Shown: positions 32,504-40,213 of the stretch, one piece after another | How the letters are laid out: the number at the start of each line of letters is the position of its first letter | How positions within the stretch are numbered: the first letter of the stretch is position 1 | NCBI GenBank assembly: GCA_029851415.1 | Contig: CM056742.1 | Location: 53,980,954 to 54,044,953, forward strand | Length of the DNA: 64,000 nucleotides | Direction of reading: 5' to 3' | Origin: Eretmocerus hayati | Lineage: Eukaryota; Arthropoda; Insecta; Hymenoptera; Aphelinidae | The notes under the pieces: generated by a model | Database searches by the model: none | What the model saw: the letters and a program-made list of their open reading frames with translations, nothing else | Told to the model about the DNA's origin: nothing | Program-made: the position numbers and the translations under genes

Positions 32504-33120
32504 TTACCTAGTTGGTAAAGGAATGTCATCTCGGTCAGTGTATACGCTGAGTTGATTATTTCTTAATACGGAGGCTCGCCAGACCAGGTACTGGTCAACT
32601 GAGATGACAGGACGAAATCCCTCAACTCTTATGGATGCACGAGTTCGAGATGGTAATTGCCGGTAAACTCGGTAAAATCGCAGGATCCTAATGAGCGCTA
32701 GCACTCTTCTTGGATACGCGAATTCCGTGACTGGCGACCGATCAAGCAGAGCTGGACTTGGTGCCGATAAGGTTTGGCGATCAAGGTAGAAGCAATTGGT
32801 GCCTTCCTGTTTTAGGCAACAATAGGTGTAAATATTGTTTTTGATGATGGAAGCAGCCTTTTCCAAGTTTTTCACGGTAGTGTTATCGTATTTTCGGCCC
32901 AAAAAGGTATCTGGAGCGATCTTGCCGTCCCTAGATCGAGGTGAAAATGATCTCCGGTGCTTATTAAGGGGTAGTAGAAGTAAACGATGGGATTGTTTCC
33001 ATAAATCAAGGTCAATGCTTGTACTACTTTGATGGCCGATTGAAAATGATGTTCAATTATTCTTTCTTCGGGGATGTCGGGGACGACGGTAATCGTCGAA
33101 ACTCCGTTGAATCGAGCCAT
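32504..33120 (-). pseudogene. Family A copy 5, split by a frameshift
   Basis: The N-terminal part starts at the ATG at 33120, 13 nt after a splice-acceptor-like CTCTTTCAAAG, and stops at 32872; the C-terminal part is open in another frame from about 32902 to 32504. Together they have the family A plan: a helix with HHFQSAIKVVQALTLIYG followed by IVYFYYP, then YLDRQTL where other copies have Y(V/I)DDxT, and the FRPVISVDQY...NNQLS tail. One small indel near 32880-32900 would account for the split. The stop (32506-32504) is 5 nt from the gag ATG. Function unknown. Confidence 0.6.
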
Positions 33121-33400
33121 GAATTCAGTGAGCTTTGAAAGAGTGAATGATACAAGAGATTCCCTTGTATCCAATATGAGTGAACACCGGCCCGTCTCAC
33201 ACTCTGTTGGTGCAGACTGATGCCTTTGAGCCGCTGAACTCTTCTTCGGCCGGGTAACGACGACAGTCTTGTATTGCGTAGTAAATTAATCCTATTTGTT
33301 CATGAGCCGTGGAGTCATGTAGATACTGTGACCTATCAAGTCTTCGCCCCACGCTGGAAATCAGATCACCCTTTACATCGTAGTGTTTTGAATTACACTT

Positions 33401-34168
33401 CTAACAGCAATTCTGGCGATGACGAGTTGCATGGGTTATTCGATCTCGCCAACAAACGAACAAACGATCAATACCTGGGTAATTCAATCTGGTTATGTGT
33501 CTATTATCGGCATAAGGTACGCGTCGGGGTCCTCCTTTTATAAATTGGAATCGCAAGGTATAATATACACGCTTAGGTATGAATGGGAGTCCGATGATGG
33601 GCTTTCTCCATTCCTTCACACGGTGATTCTCATAGGAGTTTCGATTGAGAAAGATGCAATTAGAGTCGTCCTGTAAAAGGTGTGTTTTAATGGCAAGAGA
33701 AAAGAGATGCTCAATGCCACAGGCCAATAGTTTGTGGAATGGTTTAGGGAGATCCAGGTATTCGGATTTACTTCCCGAATTGATTCGTATGGAGAAGGTA
33801 TCAGGAAATATTTCACCAATTGGAGTCTCCCAAAACCGATATATCTTCCCTTTGTGGCTAATGATTCTTCGTCGTGTTTCCTCTAAAGGATCAGCCTTCC
33901 GTTTGGTTAAATTCCTTTTGAGGGTACAATCTATGAATTCGGATGGACTTCGTCGCCAGGTGGTTATCCAGTCGTCTCGATTTCTGCGATACGAAAGCAG
34001 ACATATCCTACCGGAGAAGTAACGCTTGTTCCTCAAAACGCAAAACAATTCTCTGGCCTGTTGATAGTACAAGTCTACCAATCTGGCTAAAGCCTGATAT
34101 TGAAGAGGTGGAGGGTTTTTCAACCGAAATCCATCACTTATGGGCCGTTCCGCGTAATTCCGTTCCAT
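33401..34168 (-). CDS. Family A copy 4, 255 aa
   Basis: Starts at the ATG at 34168, 11 nt after TTGTTTTAATCAG (AG at 34181-34180), a good acceptor. The N-terminal LARLVDLYYQQARELF...YFSGRICLL aligns with the other copies (helix, then V-Y-x-Y/L strand); the core is less conserved (CIFLNRNSYE in place of YxDDxTIF; PFIPKR in place of PFP). It is ~35 residues longer than copies 1-3 and more basic. No catalytic motif is recognised, no signal peptide, no membrane segment. Confidence 0.6.
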   Translation of the reverse strand: MERNYAERPISDGFRLKNPPPLQYQALARLVDLYYQQARELFCVLRNKRYFSGRICLLSYRRNRDDWITTWRRSPSEFIDCTLKRNLTKRKADPLEETRRRIISHKGKIYRFWETPIGEIFPDTFSIRINSGSKSEYLDLPKPFHKLLACGIEHLFSLAIKTHLLQDDSNCIFLNRNSYENHRVKEWRKPIIGLPFIPKRVYYTLRFQFIKGGPRRVPYADNRHITRLNYPGIDRLFVCWRDRITHATRHRQNCC

Positions 34169-34343
34169 GGGCCTTTCTACTGATTAAAACAATTGATCCG
34201 AGGGTTCCCAACCCTCACTGGTTTACTTGACAATTTGGTCCAGGGAGTTGTTGGATCTATTGATATGAAGGGAACAACGGTAGACAACGATGACTGCTAT
34301 CCCAAATCGTGGAGAACTCGAGTGACTGGAATTCTGGAATGGA

Positions 34344-34970
34344 CTATTCCGGGAAGGTTCTATTGCACTCGGCGAGGCAGCACTCGCAGTTGATTGCCGG
34401 TTCGATAGACAAACACGGGATTCCACAACTACTGCAATTTATCGGCGTTCCACCCACTACGAAGGAGTGGTGATTTGTTACAACCTCAATTTCTGATTCT
34501 GCCTCTATTGCGTCGCTCGAGTAACAGTTGTCACACAAATCTGTGCCAATCTGTCCTGTTCGGATTGTGTAATAAATTGGGACGTTTCGGTTTTGACGGG
34601 CGCACATGAATAGCGGATGTGAGCGCGGGAGCGTCTGCGGGGTTTCGCGAGTCTGCTCGGACACTTCAATACATTCTTCACACTCGTCTGCGTGCCTTTT
34701 TATTGTACAAGCTACTTCGCATGCGTCACAATGCGTTTGCTCTCCCGCATAAACGAGATCGTGATAATCGGTAACCTCTCTAGCTATTTGGTGGTCCACT
34801 GGATTGCTTCTCAATCGGTCATCGAAGCACGGGCCGCAAAAGATCAAATCACTTCCTCCATACCGCTCGACTTGATAATAAACTGGAATTTCGGGGTTCT
34901 GTCGTATACAACGTTCGCACTCGTCGAATGTCGTTTCGACAGGAATGGGCGGCACTCCTGGCCCACGCAT
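34344..34970 (-). CDS. Family B copy 4, double CxxC protein, 208 aa
   Basis: Starts at the ATG at 34970. Two internal repeats of ~95 residues each: C-x2-C, then (V/I)YY-x-(V/I), then DL-x-C-x2-C, a DYHDLV or NHHSFV segment with G-x-x-x(T/N)C-x2-C, and CECCL/CEECI at the end. The paired cysteines suggest several small zinc sites, a treble-clef or ribbon type, but it matches no named domain I know. Single-repeat relatives are at 37082-37357, 37372-37683 and, broken, 39848-40210. A role in nucleic acid or protein binding is a guess. Confidence 0.6.
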   Translation of the reverse strand: MRGPGVPPIPVETTFDECERCIRQNPEIPVYYQVERYGGSDLIFCGPCFDDRLRSNPVDHQIAREVTDYHDLVYAGEQTHCDACEVACTIKRHADECEECIEVSEQTRETPQTLPRSHPLFMCARQNRNVPIYYTIRTGQIGTDLCDNCYSSDAIEAESEIEVVTNHHSFVVGGTPINCSSCGIPCLSIEPAINCECCLAECNRTFPE

Positions 34971-35152
34971 TTGTAGATCTAATACTCGCAGGGAAAGTTA
35001 CTCCACGATATCTATCCTTCGTGGATTGACTTTTGCGGGTCCTTCTTATAATATTCTACGCGCCGCTTGGATTCAGAATCTCCCGGCATCCGTGTCGGGG
35101 ACCGAGATGACTGAAGATTTGCGCTTTGATGAGGGGTCTCTTCGATTGGAGA

Positions 35153-35798
35153 TCAGTCTCTCAGTCTAGACAAACTTTCCGTCTGTAATTTGTTAGCGGT
35201 GATAACCCTAGCGTACCAAATCTCAGCCCGGATGTTGTCCTCGTCAGTTTGAAGTACGAACTCGGTTCCACTCTCAAAGGTTTCGAACCGACGGATATAA
35301 GTGGCGGCCGCAAAGGGTTGGCAGACCGGGTACGGCTGTAAGAAAGGGCACCGTGGTATCACTAGCGCGTGTGTTCCGAAGAGGGTAAAGTCGTCGATGA
35401 AAAATCCGAAATTATATTCTCTCAGGAAATGACGGAGAAGTCCTCTTTGAAGTTCGATAAATCGACTGAAATATTCATGGTCAATGGTATGACATAACCT
35501 AGCGGTGTTACTACTGACTACTTTTCGTTCTACAAACTCGATGAATTCTAACCATTGATTTTCAGAATATATATGACTGAGTGGTCCGGTTAGATTCTGA
35601 TGGACGTATAAGTATACCCGGTATTTCAGGGATGACTGGTTTTGCAGAGTTAATAGTAGTCTAGTTGCGTCTAAATAATGTTTATCCAGAACGCTGTCGA
35701 TCGGGTTATCGGCTAAAACGATCCGAGGTAGTGATGGGATCATCGATGTTGTGGGGGGGGGCCTTAATTCCAAGGAATAGCGGGCAATCCCCAGGCAT
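35153..35798 (-). pseudogene. Family A copy 3, frame broken at a G9 run
   Basis: The natural start is ATG at 35798-35796, one base after the TAG of copy 2 (TAGGATG). That frame runs into a nine-base homopolymer (plus-strand G run, 35753-35761) and shifts; the main frame is open from there to 35153. The open part has LDKHYLDATRLLLTLQ, VYLYVH, the core FFIDDFTLF...CPFLQPYPVCQPF and the tail IWYARVITANKL. The run could be a true indel or a base-calling error. After its TGA the same frame stays open for another ~46 codons (to about 35015), a possible lost C-terminal extension. Confidence 0.6.
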
Positions 35799-35799
35799 C

Positions 35800-36465
35800 C
35801 TATGGTGGAATGGTAATGACTTCCCCGTACTCTAGCTTGATTTGAAGCGGCTCGCTCGTCAGTTTGATTGCTCTAAGGGTGCTATTGGCGTGATGAAGTT
35901 TATTCACGTTCCCTAGACTCTGAAACCACAGCCTAGCGGCTTGACGTTGCTCCAATGTGGAGAGTCCACGGCATGCAACTTCTCCTCGTTCAAGTATATC
36001 CCAGACGAATTGTACACTCCGTGCAGCTAGGAAAGGCTGCCGAAGAGGAAACGGGTTTAGAAAAGGGCAAGGGAACTGACACGATGCGGGGCCGCGGAAG
36101 ATAGTTTCGTCGTCCACGTAATATCCAAAGACGTCCTTACTAAACCAGTGTTTTAGTACAGTATTGTGAACTTCGGCTAGTATCTGTTCTAATTCCTGCC
36201 TAACTTCGGGGAGGAGGCCAATTGCTAAACGCACTGGCATACGTCGGTTCTCGAACTCGGCATATTGGTGTACGACGTCGTTACTAGCCATTCCCTTAGC
36301 TATACCTATAATAGGTTTGCACACGAAGAAATATGCACGGTGTTGTTTTTGGAAAACCTTCCTCGCTGCTAAATGAAGGTCGACCGCACAATAATATAAG
36401 GTGTCTAACAGGACGTCGGTCCTCCTGACGGAATATCCGAATGAGGTCGCCTTTGCTATCTCCAT
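35800..36465 (-). CDS. Family A copy 2, 221 aa
   Basis: Starts at ATG 36465, overlapping the end of copy 1 by 10 nt (ATGGAGATAG). Best-preserved member: LLDTLYYCAVDLHLAARKVF, then AYFFV, a charged helix, GYYVDDETIF, CPFLNPFPLRQPFLAAR and ARLWFQSLGNVNKLHHA. The shared core (Y-x-D-D/E-x-T-I, then C-P-F-L-x-P-x-P-x-x-x-x-F-A) recurs in copies 1 and 3. Cytoplasmic-looking, no known family. The close packing and repetition imply an accessory gene amplified by tandem duplication. Confidence 0.65.
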   Translation of the reverse strand: MEIAKATSFGYSVRRTDVLLDTLYYCAVDLHLAARKVFQKQHRAYFFVCKPIIGIAKGMASNDVVHQYAEFENRRMPVRLAIGLLPEVRQELEQILAEVHNTVLKHWFSKDVFGYYVDDETIFRGPASCQFPCPFLNPFPLRQPFLAARSVQFVWDILERGEVACRGLSTLEQRQAARLWFQSLGNVNKLHHANSTLRAIKLTSEPLQIKLEYGEVITIPP

Positions 36466-37085
36466 ACGCTGCCGCGCTGCTGAAAAGCTTTTCTCCTAAG
36501 GATGATTCTGGCCTTATCGTTGGCTAATCTTGCAGTTCTGATCCAGGCTTGGGCAGTTTGAATGTCAAAAGTACTTTTAAGACTTTGTACGGGGCTCTGC
36601 CCTTCGGAAATCTTCCTTGCAACCTGAAGAAGTACCCGATTCACGGCGAAGAGACGATCTCGCGGGAATGGTCTCAAAAACGGACACGAGGCGGTATGCG
36701 GCCCATTCAACACGGAGATGGTGTCTTCATCTATATAGTAACCAAAGGAATCCTGTTTTATACACCCTGAGAGTACGAAGCTCTTCACTTCCAGGAAGCG
36801 CAGTGCAAAAACAAATGAAAAGTCGGAAGGTAATCTGACCAGGGTGGTAGGGGCTACTCGTCCGTATCCAAAATGCAAATATTCCCAGCGTCCAGCGTGT
36901 GGCGCATCTACTACGCAGCGTTCGTAGGATTGAATTTCGTCTGGCAAGACGTATACGCGGAACGAAGATAGGCGATGATAACCTAGTCCCCTGTGTAGTA
37001 GCAGTGCCAAATTATAATGAAGGTCTAAGATTTTTTCGGCTATGGCGTGTACCTTGTTGGGAATATCTACAATCTGCTCGCTCAT
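36456..37085 (-). CDS. Family A copy 1, 209 aa
   Basis: The first ATG (37085) overlaps the TGA of the preceding family B gene in the four bases ATGA; the upstream GTG at 37100 is a less likely start. Contains AEKILDLHYNLALLLHRGL, FRVYVL, GYYIDEDTIS, CPFLRPFPRDRLFAVNR and AQAWIRTARLANDKA, collinear with copies 2 and 3. Overlapping stop and start codons on both sides mean that, if made from one RNA, it would rely on reinitiation or leaky scanning. Confidence 0.65.
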   Translation of the reverse strand: MSEQIVDIPNKVHAIAEKILDLHYNLALLLHRGLGYHRLSSFRVYVLPDEIQSYERCVVDAPHAGRWEYLHFGYGRVAPTTLVRLPSDFSFVFALRFLEVKSFVLSGCIKQDSFGYYIDEDTISVLNGPHTASCPFLRPFPRDRLFAVNRVLLQVARKISEGQSPVQSLKSTFDIQTAQAWIRTARLANDKARIILRRKAFQQRGSVWR

Positions 37086-37357
37086 ATGGCTATGTCGCAC
37101 GGGTAGTCTGTGGTCAAAGGTATAAGAGGGCGCTGACAGTTATTGAAAGTTACGACGTCCCGTACTGAATAAAAGCAACAATAAAAATTGAATACTTCCT
37201 TGAGGGTTTCAAATATTGAGGTGTTCTCGTTCAACACACACTCTCGACAGTATAACTTTAAACTGGTTTTTCCCTTGTAATATCCCCAGACGTACAAGCA
37301 ATTCTCGCCGCACGAACAGGGCCTTCCAAACGATAATCGAGATAGATGACGTGCCAT
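37082..37357 (-). CDS. Family B copy 3, 91 aa
   Basis: Small Cys-rich protein from the ATG at 37357, 14 nt after the stop of copy 2. Has C-x-C...C near the start, VWGYYKGKTSLKLYCRECV (equivalent to the VYY...C-x2-C unit of the other family B members) and a phenylalanine-rich helix. Its TGA shares ATGA with the next gene. No named domain. Confidence 0.55.
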   Translation of the reverse strand: MARHLSRLSFGRPCSCGENCLYVWGYYKGKTSLKLYCRECVLNENTSIFETLKEVFNFYCCFYSVRDVVTFNNCQRPLIPLTTDYPCDIAI

Positions 37358-37371
37358 TCAGAAGCAGAATA

Positions 37372-37683
37372 TTATTCGGGTAAAATTACGACGGTTTTGA
37401 GTCGTTCGACGGGTTGTCTCGAAATTGATTTAGCGATAATTAAACGTTTACTGCAATTACTGCATGTTAAAGGCTGAGTTATGCATAAGTGTTTTTGGAC
37501 CGAGTGAGTGGATTGCCAAACTGGGTGCGGATGTTTTCGTTCAAAACATTGGCGACAGAGTGTAGTGTCGGTGTTGGCCTGGATTACGAACTGAGTGGCC
37601 TCTGAATATCTATTAGAACATAAGACCTTTTTTTGATGCCAGCTCAAGGTTATGAAGTTGTTGCAGAAAGGCGAGGTTGACAT
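37372..37683 (-). CDS. Family B copy 2, 103 aa
   Basis: ATG at 37683. Contains QFVIQANTDTTLCRQCFERK, a HSVQKHL segment, then LTCSNCSKRLI: the single family B unit with two C-x2-C pairs, a possible zinc site. Just upstream on the RNA is a T-rich stretch with TTTCTAG. Unknown function; overlaps nothing and is packed against copy 3. Confidence 0.55.
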   Translation of the reverse strand: MSTSPFCNNFITLSWHQKKVLCSNRYSEATQFVIQANTDTTLCRQCFERKHPHPVWQSTHSVQKHLCITQPLTCSNCSKRLIIAKSISRQPVERLKTVVILPE

Positions 37684-37898
37684 ATAAGGGATCGATAAAA
37701 AAACTAGAAATCTAAACGCAGGTGGGGAAGTCGCAGTAGTTGTTGACTGTGGCGGGTTGTTAACAGCGTGCCATCGTATTCGATCCTATCGATTTACCTG
37801 TAAGCACACCAAAACGCTGGCGTCAGGAATCGGCCTGGTTTACGTGCTATCTTTAAATTCTCGGAATCGCCGAATTTCGAAAACTCCGGAAAATTTCA
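37684..37898. other. Short intergenic gap in the accessory cluster
   Basis: About 215 bp between the coiled-coil ORF and family B copy 2; nothing recognised apart from AT-rich stretches. Confidence 0.4.
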
Positions 37899-38267
37899 TC
37901 AATCTTTTTGAATATTGAGGGATAAGGAAGGTGGGTTAGTGTGGGTTTCGGGAAATTCACTTGGGTATTTTATCTTAAGTGATTCGAACTTTGTTGTCAG
38001 CTCGGAAATTGTGACATTCTGTTTGCTCAACAGCTCTCGCAATTTTAAATACTTCGGCAATAATTCTTTCTGGGCTGATTCTAAAGAAGCAAGGTTCTGC
38101 TCTAAATGTCGAATCTTCCTTAGGGCCTTTTCATGCCTTATTTCTAGTAAAGTGCAGTATTCAGTGATTAAATCATGGTGTTCGTCTATGGCGGTTAATC
38201 TCTCTTCTATCTCTTCGCGATAGTCCTCGCAGAATGTGGGGAGAATGACTCGACGACGGAGTGCCAT
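37899..38267 (-). CDS. Coiled-coil accessory ORF, 122 aa
   Basis: ATG at 38267, 13 nt after the stop of the next ORF upstream. From residue ~15 to ~95 nearly continuous charged heptads (EEIEERLTAIDEHHDLI, ALRKIRHLEQNLASLESAQ, LLSKQNVTISELTTKFESL), then a Pro-rich tail. Predicts a long coiled coil; small structural or adaptor protein. It shares size and character with its neighbour at 38281-38583, so the two may be old duplicates or partners. Confidence 0.6.
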   Translation of the reverse strand: MALRRRVILPTFCEDYREEIEERLTAIDEHHDLITEYCTLLEIRHEKALRKIRHLEQNLASLESAQKELLPKYLKLRELLSKQNVTISELTTKFESLKIKYPSEFPETHTNPPSLSLNIQKD

Positions 38268-38280
38268 TTCGATGACGTCA

Positions 38281-38583
38281 CTATAGACTCAGTTCGGAGA
38301 GTTTCTGACACAATTCTTCCAAAATATCGCTATAATTGTCAATTAATTGTCTACAATTTGATTCGATTTCTTCTAAAAATCTTATTTCTCGGTGGAAATT
38401 TCGTACCCTTTTCTGGAGATCGTTAATACCATTTTCTATGGTCCGTGAAGAAATCAACAACTCTACAATTTGGGGTCGATAAAATAGGCGGTTTCTCGCC
38501 CTCAATACAGATCCAGCTCTCCAAATTATTTGATTAATTTCATCAATTGATTGTATGACTATTTTATTAATAGGAGGGTACAT
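38281..38583 (-). CDS. Coiled-coil accessory ORF, 100 aa
   Basis: ATG at 38583. Mostly helical with heptads (IENGINDLQKRVRNFHREIRFLEEIESNCRQL, given here in parts: QKRVRNFHREIRFLEEI; ILEELCQKLSELSL). Thirteen nucleotides separate its stop from the next ATG. No family recognised; the pair looks like coiled-coil partners. Confidence 0.6.
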   Translation of the reverse strand: MYPPINKIVIQSIDEINQIIWRAGSVLRARNRLFYRPQIVELLISSRTIENGINDLQKRVRNFHREIRFLEEIESNCRQLIDNYSDILEELCQKLSELSL

Positions 38584-38671
38584 TTCGAAAGAGTGTCAAT
38601 ATGACCAAGATAGTGTTCGATTAAACTTTATTTGATTCTGGTAAATGAGTGGTTTGTGACAGATGCCTTTA

Positions 38672-39148
38672 TCAAACTTCTAGATCGAGGAAATAACAAT
38701 TATTTTCATAATTGAGTCTTGTCCAATCCTGAAGTATAAATTTCCGGAACATTTTCTCGTCGCCGTTGATTTGAATTCCATTCATAAGTTCATTCAAACG
38801 TCTTTTATCATGCATGCGTGGAATTTTCAATGAAAGGAATATCTTCTTCATACATTCACGGCACTTCTCTTCGCTCTTGCACTCAGTACAGTCAGGTTCT
38901 CTTTCGGGACTCTCGTCTCTGAGGGGTTTATTTGGTCGCTTTGGTTGCCAAATTCCCATATCAATCAGTTTTTCGACCTGATACAAAGCTCGTGCTTTCT
39001 TAATAAGCCGTTGCATCTTCCCGGGCCTCTTATTTTTGCGCCAAATTCTTGGGCTTTCCGGTTGGTGTTCGGGAAGTTCTACCCCGTATTGTACGGCTAG
39101 TCGGCGATCTGCTTGTCTTTGTTTTCGGTTAAACGCTTGCTTGCCCAC
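38672..39148 (-). CDS. Basic accessory ORF with CxxC motifs, 158 aa
   Basis: The frame has no early ATG; the listed start is GTG at 39148, and a splice-acceptor-like ATGTTACAG ends exactly there, so the reading frame is probably entered by splicing from an upstream leader carrying the AUG. N-terminal third very basic (NRKQRQADRRLA, RIWRKNKRPGKMQRLIKKAR), then CTECKSEEKCRECMKK, a possible zinc site, and a C-terminal helix. Nucleic-acid binding is plausible but unproved. Confidence 0.5.
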   Translation of the reverse strand: MGKQAFNRKQRQADRRLAVQYGVELPEHQPESPRIWRKNKRPGKMQRLIKKARALYQVEKLIDMGIWQPKRPNKPLRDESPEREPDCTECKSEEKCRECMKKIFLSLKIPRMHDKRRLNELMNGIQINGDEKMFRKFILQDWTRLNYENNCYFLDLEV

Positions 39149-39847
39149 TGTAACATTTCAAGGGAGTTTTCGTTTGTCAGCTTCAGAATGTTGTGGAGAA
39201 TCGATGCTTAACGAAGCATAGATCTGTTCCGACGACTAAAGGAGTCGTCCAACCAATGAAACAGTACGGAAGGAATGGGAAAGAGAAGCGAGCAAAAGGG
39301 TCAGATTTGCTGTGTAACCGCTACTCAACAAACTTTGTAATAACCAGGTTTTTCATGCAATTAATTGTTCAGATGGCACAGCCTGCGGTGCTCTGGAAAT
39401 CTTTTATTTCTCTCTACCATGTTTCGAAATAAAGATAAGACCTAGGGAAGAGTTTCGAGGGTGGATGACATCTGTTAGATATCTTGTTTTGTGACACAAA
39501 AAAATGATTTCCGCGTTAATCGAGGCTCGGTCCTTACAAATACTCCTTGTGCAAATTAAGAGCTGGCATTGGTAATCCAGGTACAATTGAAATATATTGT
39601 GGAGAAATACAAAAAATTTATTCGGGTCACCGGCTTAGGTGCGGGTTTGAATCCGTAAATCCTGAATATGAAAATTCGAGTTTCGGGAAATACTTGCGGT
39701 GATAAATCTGGTGCAAATAATGTTTAGTCATCCTTGATTGAGATACAATTGAAAAATGGGGTTGAAGAACAAAAAACAGTTGAGTTGGATCTCAAATTTC
39801 ATTAAGGTCTGCTTTACAGAAGTTAACAATTTTCATCGAATGTCTTC
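39149..39847. other. Decayed accessory sequence, no intact gene
   Basis: No intact ORF. A 60-aa minus frame (39404-39586) has an ICTRSICKD segment resembling an ILICTRVVLL segment at 40315-40509, hinting at repeated, worn copies of one accessory gene upstream of the intact cluster. Confidence 0.35.
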
Positions 39848-40210
39848 TTAGAGGCGTAAACCTCTTTGGAACAATCGCGTGAAACAGTCGTTACAATGTA
39901 TTACCGATTCAACTTGAGTTACTGGACCATTGCAGAAACTACACAGTAGGTTCTCAGTGTAAAAAGTGAAGGTTTCATGTAAATCGTGCTGATAGTAATC
40001 GTACAAAAAATCTAACTAGGCCCTAGCGTTCATACAAATGCTGCAGTGTACTTCTCTGGAATCGGTATCGATGAGGAAGTATGTCACTCGCGGGTGTAGC
40101 TTGACGCAAAACGCTTGAAAAGGTTCCCGGTTCAAAACTTGAGTTCTACTAAGTTCCGGAGAATGCTCAGATGGGACAGCTCGAGGCGCCATGAGGCTAA
40201 TTTTTGGCAT
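39848..40210 (-). pseudogene. Family B copy 1 with in-frame TAG
   Basis: From ATG 40210 the frame runs with VTYFLIDTD, VHCSICMNA to a TAG at 40018-40016 and continues in the same frame with DFLYDYYQHDLHETF, LLCSFCNGPV and IHCNDCF to a TAA at 39850-39848. The cysteine pairs and the Y-x-DLHE segment match the repeat unit of the 208-aa family B gene. A single stop codon interrupts an otherwise open gene. Confidence 0.55.
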
Positions 40211-40213
40211 CAA

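Noticed and set aside
18483..39200. A shorter conventional gypsy element bounded by LTRs close to 18.5 and 39 kb
   Set aside because: I found no direct repeat between these edges; the only long direct repeat is 15518 / 62299.
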